The notes under the pieces were generated by a model. That model saw only the letters and a list, made by a program, of their open reading frames with translations, was not told where the DNA came from and did not search any database. This document shows positions 29,301 to 38,300 of a DNA stretch of 64,000 bases, piece after piece. The position numbers and the translations under genes are program-made. Within the stretch, counting starts at the first letter, position 1, and each line of letters starts with the position of its first letter. Source of the DNA: Streptomyces sp. NBC_00654 (GTDB lineage Bacteria; Actinomycetota; Actinomycetes; Streptomycetales; Streptomycetaceae); contig NZ_JAPEOB010000001.1 of the NCBI RefSeq assembly GCF_026341775.1, positions 4,092,001 to 4,156,000 on the forward strand, in the 5' to 3' direction.

Positions 29301-32300
29301 CACGTCGTGATCGAGGACTACGCCGGACCGGGCGCGGACGCGCCTGCGGGGCAGGAAGCGGACGGCCCCGGGAACCGTGTGGCCGTACCCCTGTCGGCCC
29401 GTACGGAACAGCAGCTGCGCGAGCGGGCACGGGACCTGCTCGCCCACATCGAGGACAACGCTCCCCGGCCCGCCCCGCTCGCCTCGATCGCGTGGACGCT
29501 CCAGACCGGGCGCGAGGCCATGGCCGTACGGGTCGGCTGGGTCGTCGCGTCCCGTAGTGAACTCGCGGAGAATCTGCGGGAGTTCATCAACGGGACGACG
29601 GCGCCCGGTCCGCGGCGCGGCACTGATGCGCGGCAGGGCACCGGGCCCGTTCCGGACGGCCTCGACGATGTGATCGCACGCTGGAGCGAAGGCGCCGAGG
29701 TGGACTGGCGCCGGCTTCACGGGGCCACCGGTTCCGCCCCGCCGCGCCGCGCGCATCTGCCCACGTACCCGTTCGCACGCGACAGGTACTGGCTCCCGGA
29801 CGGCGCCGCGGTGACCGGAAGCACGGCCGGGACCGGAAGCGCCGCGGTGACCGGCCATGCCGCCGTACCCGCCGGCGCGGCCGCGACGACGCTGCTCGTA
29901 CCCCGCTGGACCCCGAAGCCCGTGACATCGGGCGGTGCCGGCGGGACGGCGTACACGCGTCATGCCGTGGTCCTCTGCGGAGCGGCGGCGGCAGCGCGGG
30001 ACGCCGTCGGACGACGGCTGCCGGATGCGCGCTGCCACACCGTGACGACCACCAAGCAGCGTCCCGAGAGCCGCTTCACCGACCTCTCGCGGCAGGTCTT
30101 CGAGATCGTCCGCACGCTCGCCGGACAGGCGGGCGGTACCACGCTCGTTCAAGTGGTGACACCGGCGGACGGCGACGAAGCGGTCGGACTGGCGCTGGCG
30201 GGACTCCTGCGCACGACGACGCTCGAACACCCGCACATCACCGGGCAGGTTGTCGGTCTCGAAGGAGAGCACGACGCGGACGGCATCGCGGCCCTCGTCG
30301 TGGAGAACGCACGGCACGCGGACGACGGACTCGTCCTTCACCGGGGCTCCGGACGACGGGTGCGGACCTGGGCCCCGAAGACGGCCGGCGGTACGGGCAC
30401 GCCGTGGCGCTCGGAGGGCGTGTACCTGATCACAGGAGGTGCCGGCGGCATCGGCGCCGTCGTCGCCCGCCGGATCGCCCGGGACTGCGCACGCCCGACG
30501 CTCGTCCTCGTCGGACGGTCGGCACCGGACACCCGAACCGGTCGACTGCTCGACGAGCTGCGGGAGGCCGGGGCGCTCGCCCGGTACGCCGTCGCGGATG
30601 TCTCCCGCTGGGAGGAGGTGCGTCATCTCGTCTCGCGCGTGGGTGAGGAGAGCGGCGCGATCCACGGAATCATCCACGCGGCGGGCGTGATCCACGACGC
30701 GTATCTGACGGACAAGTCCGCGGAGGAATGGGAGAGCGTCCTCGCACCGAAGACCGACGGCCTGGTGCACCTGGACCGGGCCACGGCGCATCTGCCGCTC
30801 GAAGCCTTCCTGCTCTTCTCGTCGGGCGCCGCCATCACCGGAAACCCCGGGCAGTCCGACTACGCGACAGCCAACGCCCATCTCGGCGCGTACGCCGCCC
30901 GCCGCAACGCACGCGTCGCGGCGGGCGAGCGGCCGGGCCGTACGGTCTCGATCGCATGGCCGCTCTGGAAGGACGGGGGAATGACGGTCGACGACGCGAC
31001 CCGCGCCTACCTCCGGCGCCACCGCGGCCTCGTGCCCATGGAGTCGGACGAGGGAATCGACGCCCTGCTGGGCGCCTGGCGGCTCGGCGAGTCGGGCGAG
31101 GACCAGATCTGGGTGCACCACGGCGACGCGGCGAAGGCCGTCCCCGGACGGGCGGTCACCTCCGCCTCCGCTCCCGCTGCCCCCGTCGCCGCTGTCTCCG
31201 CTGTCTCCGCCTCCGCGTCCGTGCCGGGGACGGCCGGCGGGCAGCCCGACCGGGAGACGCTCCGCTCGGTCGTGGAACTCTTCGCCCGCGTCACGAAGCT
31301 TCCGCTTCTCGACATCGACGCCGACCGGCCGCTCGACGACATGGCCCTCGACTCGGTCATGATCGTCCAGCTGAACAGGGAGCTGTCCACCGTGTACGGA
31401 GAGGTCCCGACGACGCTCTTCTACGAATCCCCCACCCTGCGCGCCGTCGCCGGGCACTTCGCCGGGAGGCACGCCCCCCCGGCTCCCGGCACACGGACCG
31501 GCGCACCCTTCGCCGCACCGTCCGGCGTGCCGTCGGGCACCGCGGGGACAACGGCGGCACGGCCCGGTTCCGAGGCATCCGGCGTCCCCGGCACGCCCGG
31601 CCCCGACGAAGCCATCGCGATCATCGGAATGAGCGGGCGCTACCCGCAGGCCGCGAACACCGACGAGTTCTGGGAGAACCTCAAGGCGGGACGGGACTCC
31701 ATCACGGAGATCCCGCCCGGCCGCTGGCCGCTGGACGGCTTCTACGAACCGGACCGCGCCACCGCCATCGCCACGGGGCGCAGTTACAGCAAATGGGGCG
31801 GATTCCTGGACGACTTCGACGCGTTCGATCCGCAGTTCTTCCGGATCGCGCCGCGCGACGCCTACACCATGGATCCGCAGGAGCGCCTCTTCCTCCAGGC
31901 CTCCTGGGAGGTGATCGAGGACGCGGGCTACACCCGCGAGGAACTGGCGCGCCGCCACCGGAGCCGGGTCGGGGTCTTCGCCGGTGTGACCAAGTCCGGC
32001 CACGCACGGCACGGCGAGGCCCGGCTGCCCTCGGGCGAGACGGTCGTGCCCGCGCTGTCCTTCGCCTCGCTCAGCGCTCGGACCTCGTACGTCCTCGACC
32101 TCCATGGGCCCAGCCTGACGATCGACACGATGTGCTCGTCCTCGCTCACCGCGATCCACGAGGCCTGCGAGCACCTTCGCCGGGGCTCCTGCGAGATGGC
32201 CATCGCCGGCGGGGTGAACCTGTATCTGCACCCCTCCGACTACGTCGAGCTGTGCCGCTCCACCATGCTGTCCTCGCAGGCCCGGGTACGGAGCTTCGGC

Positions 32301-35300
32301 AGCGGCGGTGACGGGTTCGTGCCCGGCGAGGGCGTGGGCGCCGTGCTGCTGAAGCCGCTCGGGCGGGCTCTCGCGGACGGCGACCGGGTGCTCGCGGTGG
32401 TCCGCGGGACCGGTATCAACCACGGCGGGCGGTCCCACGGATATACGGTGCCGAGCCCGACCGCCCAGGCGGAACTGATCGGTGAGGTGCTGACCCGGGC
32501 CGGGATTCCGGCGCGCGAGGTGAGCTGTGTCGAGGCGCACGGCACGGGTACGGAGCTGGGCGATCCGATCGAGGTGAAGGGTCTTTCGCTCGCCTTCGAA
32601 GAGTCCACGGACGAGCGGCAGTTCTGCGCGATCGGCTCCGTGAAGTCGGGGATCGGCCATCTGGAGGCCGCCGCGGGCATCGCGGGTGTCACCAAGGCCG
32701 TGCTCCAGCTCCGGCACCGCACGCTCGTGCCGAGCCTGCACGCCGAGGAGCTGAACCCCGGAATCAGGTTCGACGGGACACCGTTCTTCGTCCAGCGGAC
32801 CCTCACGCCGTGGGAGTCCGAACGGCCGAGGATCGCCGCGGTCTCCTCCTTCGGAGCCGGCGGGTCGAACGCACACGTGATCCTTGAGGAGTACGTGGCG
32901 GCCGACGACGGCGACCGGGCGGCCCCCGACGGGGGCGAGCACATCGTCGTCCTCTCCGCGCGGACACCGGAGCGGCTGCGGCACTCCGCCGCGCGTCTGC
33001 TGGCGTTCCTCGAACGGAAGGACGCGGAGGGCGGCGCGGTCGCCCTGGCGGACCTCGCCTTCACGCTGCAGACCGGACGCGAGGCGATGAAGGAGCGTCT
33101 GGCGGTGACCGTGGCCTCCCTGCCCGAACTCCGGCGCGTACTGCGCGGATACACGGAGAACGGGGACGGGGCGGGCACGCCGGGAGTCCACCGGGGCAGC
33201 GCCGGACAGCTGCCGGGACCCGTCGCCGAGATCTCCGCCGACGACGATCTGCGGGAACTGCTGATCGAACGGTGGGCACGGGCGGGCAAGCACGACAAGC
33301 TGGCCGCGCTCTGGGCCGGCGGTGTGGAGCTGGACTGGCGGACGCTGCACGCGACGGCGCCGCCCCGCCGGATCTCCCTGCCGACGTACCCGTTCGCCAC
33401 GGAACGCTTCTGGATCGGGGACCTGGAGCCCGTCCGCCGGGTGACCGGGGGCGGTGCTCCCGCCCCCGCCGAGCCGACGCCGGCCACGCCCGCGATCACG
33501 CGGCCCGTCACGCCCGAGCCCACCGCGCACGTCGCACCCGAGCCCACGGACGAGGTGGACTCCGGCCTCACCCGGGACGAACGGGTGGCGCGCGTCGTGG
33601 CGGAGAAGATCGCGGAAGTCCTGGTCATGTCCCCGGACGAACTCGACGGCGGGCTCGCGTTCGCCGACTACGGCCTCGACTCCATCCTCGCCGTCCGGCT
33701 CGTCCATCTGCTCAACGAGACGCTCCGCATCGACCTCTCGACCGGCGTCGTCTTCGACCACAGCTCCGCCGACCGTCTCGTCGCCCATCTGCTCGCCGAG
33801 TACGGCGACATCGACGCCCCCGCCCCGGCGCGGGCCGGGGCCGCCGACGACCACCCGCGGATCACTCCCGCCGCTCCTCGGTCCGCCGCTCCCGAGGACC
33901 GGCCCGCCGGCCGCTCCACCGGCCGGGCGCCGATCGCCATCGTCGGGATGAGCGGACGGTACGCCGGTTCCGACACACTCGACGACCTCTGGACCCACCT
34001 CGTGAACGGTGACGACCTCGTCACCGAAGCCACCCGCTGGGATCTCACGGACACCGGGGCCGATGGACCGGCGCGCTGCACACGCGGCGGATTCCTCGAC
34101 GGGATCGACCGGTTCGACCCGCTGTTCTTCGGCATCTCGGGCGTCGAGGCCGCAGTGATGGACCCCCAGCAGCGCCTGCTCCTCGAAGAGTCGTACAAGG
34201 CGCTGGAGGACGCCGGGTACGCCGGCCGTCAGCTGAGCGAAACCCGCTGCGGTGTGTACGTGGGCTGCTCCAACGGCGACTACCAGGACATCGTCGGACA
34301 GGACGCGCCGGCCCAGGCGTTCTGGGGGAACATGGCCTCCCTCATCCCGGCCCGCGTCTCCTACTTCCTGAATCTGAAGGGTCCCGCCCTGGCGGTCGAC
34401 ACCTCGTGCTCCAGCTCGCTCGTCGCGATCGACCTGGCGTGCCGGGGGCTCTGGTCCGGCGAGACGGAAATGGCACTGGCGGGCGGTGTGTTCGTCCAGT
34501 CGACGCCACGCCTCTACGAGCGGGCCGGACGCGCCGGAATGCTCTCGGCCACGGGACGCTGCCACACCTTCGACCACCGTGCCGACGGCTTCGTGCCGGG
34601 CGAGGGCGTCGGGGTGCTCGTCCTCAAGCGGCTGGACGACGCCCTCGCCGACGGCGACCACATCCACGGCGTGATCCGCGCCATGGGCAGCAACCACGAC
34701 GGTGCCACCAACGGCATCACCGCGCCCAGCTCCCTCTCGCAGGAGCACCTGCTCCGCCACACCTACGAGGCCTTCGGCATCGACGTCGAATCCATCCAGC
34801 TCCTGGAGGCGCACGGCACCGGGACCCCGCTCGGCGACCCCATCGAATTCACGGCGCTCACCCGTGCGTTCCGGGCAGGCACCGGGAGGACCGGCTACTG
34901 CGCGCTGGGATCGGTCAAGACGAACCTCGGGCACACCCAGTTCGCCGCCGGTGTCGCGGGGGTGTTCAAGATCCTCCTCGCGATGCGGCACGAACAGATC
35001 CCCGCCTCGCTCCACTTCGAGAAGCCGAACCCCGCCATCAGCATCGAGGACAGCCCCTTCTACCCCAGCACACGCAACCACCGCTGGGAGGCCCCGCCCG
35101 GCGGCGGACCCCGCCGGGGAGCCGTCAGCTCCTTCGGCGCGAGCGGCACCAACGCCCATCTCGTCATCGAGGAGGCGCCGCCCGCCTCCCGGGTACGGGC
35201 CCGTGCGCACCGCTCCGCGTACCTCGTCGTTCTCTCGGCGCACTCGCGTGAGCAGCTGGCCCGGCAGCTGACCGCTCTGGCGGCACACAGCCGGCGCGCG

Positions 35301-38300
35301 GACGCCCCGGACCTGGGCGACCTCGCCTACACACTCGCCGTGGGAAGGGACCGGTTCGCCCACCGGTTCGCCTGCGTGGTCGCGGACCGCGCCGAGCTGC
35401 TGCGGATCCTCGACGAAGGGCTCGACGGAACACGGGCGTTCACCGGCCACGCGCTGCCGGCACGCCGGGGAGGAGCGGGCGCGGCGAAGGACGACGGCGC
35501 AGCCGTGCTGCGACGCTGCGCGGACCCGGCGGACACCGGAGCGGACAGCGACGCGTACCGCGCCGACCTCACCGCCCTCGCCCGCCACATCACCCGGGGA
35601 GCCGACCTCGACCTCGCTACGGTGTTCGCGGCGGAAGCCCATCTGCGGGTCCCCCTGCCGACGTACCCCTTCGCCGGGGAGAGCCACTGGGCCGGGCCGC
35701 CGCCCTCCTCCCCCGCACCGTCGGCCCGCCCCGCGGCGGTGCGCACGCCGGTGACGGAACACCCCCTGATCCACCGGTCCGAGGCCGTGCCCGGCGACTC
35801 CGGCGCACTGCGGGCCTCGACGGTGTTCCGGGGCGACGAGCCCGTCCTCCGCGACCACACGGTGCGCGGGCAGCACGTCCTCCCCGGCGTCGCCCAGCTC
35901 GAAATGGCACGGGAGACCGCGGTCCGGGCCTGGGGCGCCGACAGGACGAAGCCCCTGCTGATGCGCGACATCACCTGGGTGCGGCCGGCCGCCCTCGACG
36001 GAGCGCTCCTGAGCGTCGAGGTCCTGGTGAAGCCGGCGAAGGGCGGCGAACTCACCTTCGAGATCGCCGCGAAGAGCGACCCGGCCGGCGAAGCCGTCGT
36101 GGTCTCCACCGGGCGCGTCTCACCCTCCGGCACGGTGCGCCCCGACCGCGTCGACCTCGCCCCGCTGCGCGCGGCCTGCGCGAAGACCGTACCGGCGGAA
36201 CGCATCCATCAGGCGCTCGCCGCGATGGGTATCGTCCACGGTCCCTCGCTGCGCGCCGTCCGCGAGGCACATGTCGGTGACGGCACCGTCCTGGCCCGGC
36301 TCGACCTGCCCGGCGGGGCCGCCCCGGCCGACGCCGCGTACGTCCTGCCCCCGGCCCTGCTGGACTCGGCCATCCAGGCCTCGACCGCCCTGCACCTCAC
36401 CGAGGGCGCAGACTCGCCGGAGACCGTGGTGCCGTTCGCGCTCGACCGGTTCGAACTCCTCGCCCCGTGCCCGGCCCGGGTGTGGGCGGTCGTCCGTGTC
36501 GCGGACGCCACGCGGACGCCGACCGCACTGAGCCGCCTCGACGTGGACCTCGTCGACGACGACGGCGAGATCTGTGTCCGGATGACCGGATACACCTCGC
36601 GCCGGGTGAAGGAACCGGCACCCTCGCTGTTCGCACCGGTCTGGGAACCCCTGCCCGGCCACGCCTCGGACGACGCCGCACCCTCGCGGACGGACGAGGT
36701 CCTCGTCGTGGGAGGAAGCGCCGGACAGCGGTCCGCGCTCGCCCGTCAGTACCCCCGTGCCACGGTATGGGACCTGGCACCGGGCGCGTCGACGGACGAG
36801 ATCGCCTCCCGGCTCCGGGCGTCGGCGGCGATCGGCCATCTCCTCTGGATCGCGCCCGACGCGGGCCGGGAGGACGGGACGGCTCTCCTGCCGACCGACA
36901 CGGCCGGCTTCACCGCCGCCCAGGAGGACGGTGTCATCGCCGCCTTCCGCATGATCAAGGCCCTCGTCCGCACGGGACACGACGCCCGCCCGCTCACCGT
37001 GACCCTGATCACGCGACGCGCCATGGCCACGTACGACAGCGAGCCGGCCGCACCCGCCCACGCCGGACTGCACGGGCTGTTCGGGTCGCTCGGGCAGGAG
37101 TACGCGAACTGGTCGGTCCGCCGGATCGACCTCGACACCACCGACCTGCCCGAGGACCTCGCGGCGCTCCCCGGCCACCTCGGGAACGACGTCCTGGTGC
37201 GCCGCGCGGGTCAGTGGCTGGTACGCCGCTGGGCGCCGAACGACCCCGGGAAGGCGGAGCGGGCCGCGTACCGGGAAGGCGGCGTCTATGTCGTGATCGG
37301 AGGCGCGGGCGGACTCGGCACCGTATGGACCGAGCATGTCGTCCAGCGCTACGGCGCCCATGTGATCTGGATCGGCCGCCGCCCGCTGGACGCCTCGATC
37401 GAGGCGAAGCTGAACACCGGCCGCGGCAGTGTGCGCTACATCTGCGCCGACGCCGCGGACCCCGTTGCGCTGCGCGCCGCCCACGAGGAGATCAGGAGGC
37501 ATCACCCGCGGATCGACGGCGTCATCCAGGCGGCGCTCGTCCTGCGGGACCAGAGCCTGGCGAGGATGGACGAAGCGACACTGCGCGCGAGCCTCGGCGC
37601 GAAGATCGACGTCAGCGTGGCGATGGCCGAGGTATTCGCGGAGGAGACACTGGACTTCGTCCTCTTCTTCTCGTCCGTCCAGTCGTTCACGACGGCCGCG
37701 GGCCAGGCCAACTACGCGGCCGGATGCACCTTCAGCGACGCCTACGCCCACTTCCTCGACCAGCACTGGACATGCCCGGTGAAGGTGATGAACTGGGGAT
37801 GGTGGGGGAGCATCGGCAGCGCCTCGTCCGAACTCCACCGGGAGCACATGGCACGCTGGGGCCTCGTCTCGATCGAACCGCCGGAGGCGATGGCGGCACT
37901 CGACACGCTGCTCGGCGGCCCGCAGCGCCAGGTGAGCTTTGTCAAGCTGAGGAATCCCGACGCCATCGAGGGGATCGACCCGGCGACGCGGCTCACGGTC
38001 CACGCGCGGGCACGGTCCCATGTCGCCCCCGCCGCCGTCGTGGCGGGCACCACCGAACCGGCCGCGTGGGAGGCCATGCGCGCCATCGCCACCTGGCGCA
38101 GGACCGAGCGCGATCCGCTTCTCGGCCGCATGATCCGCGGCAACCTCGAAGCGCTCGGCGGCCTCGGCGGATCCGGTACACCCTCGTCCGCCGCCGATGT
38201 CGCCCGGCTCCGCCGGCGCGCCGGAATCCTGGAGCGGTACGGCCCGTGGCTCGACCACGCCCTCCGTGCCGTACCGGAGTCCGCCCCGCCGCTCGGCGTC

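Noticed and set aside
27837-35876. Very long antisense open frame (2,679 codons) opposite the PKS
   Set aside because: It mirrors the high-GC coding strand; its translation is Arg/Gly/Val-rich with no family motifs, while the plus-strand frame is an unambiguous PKS.
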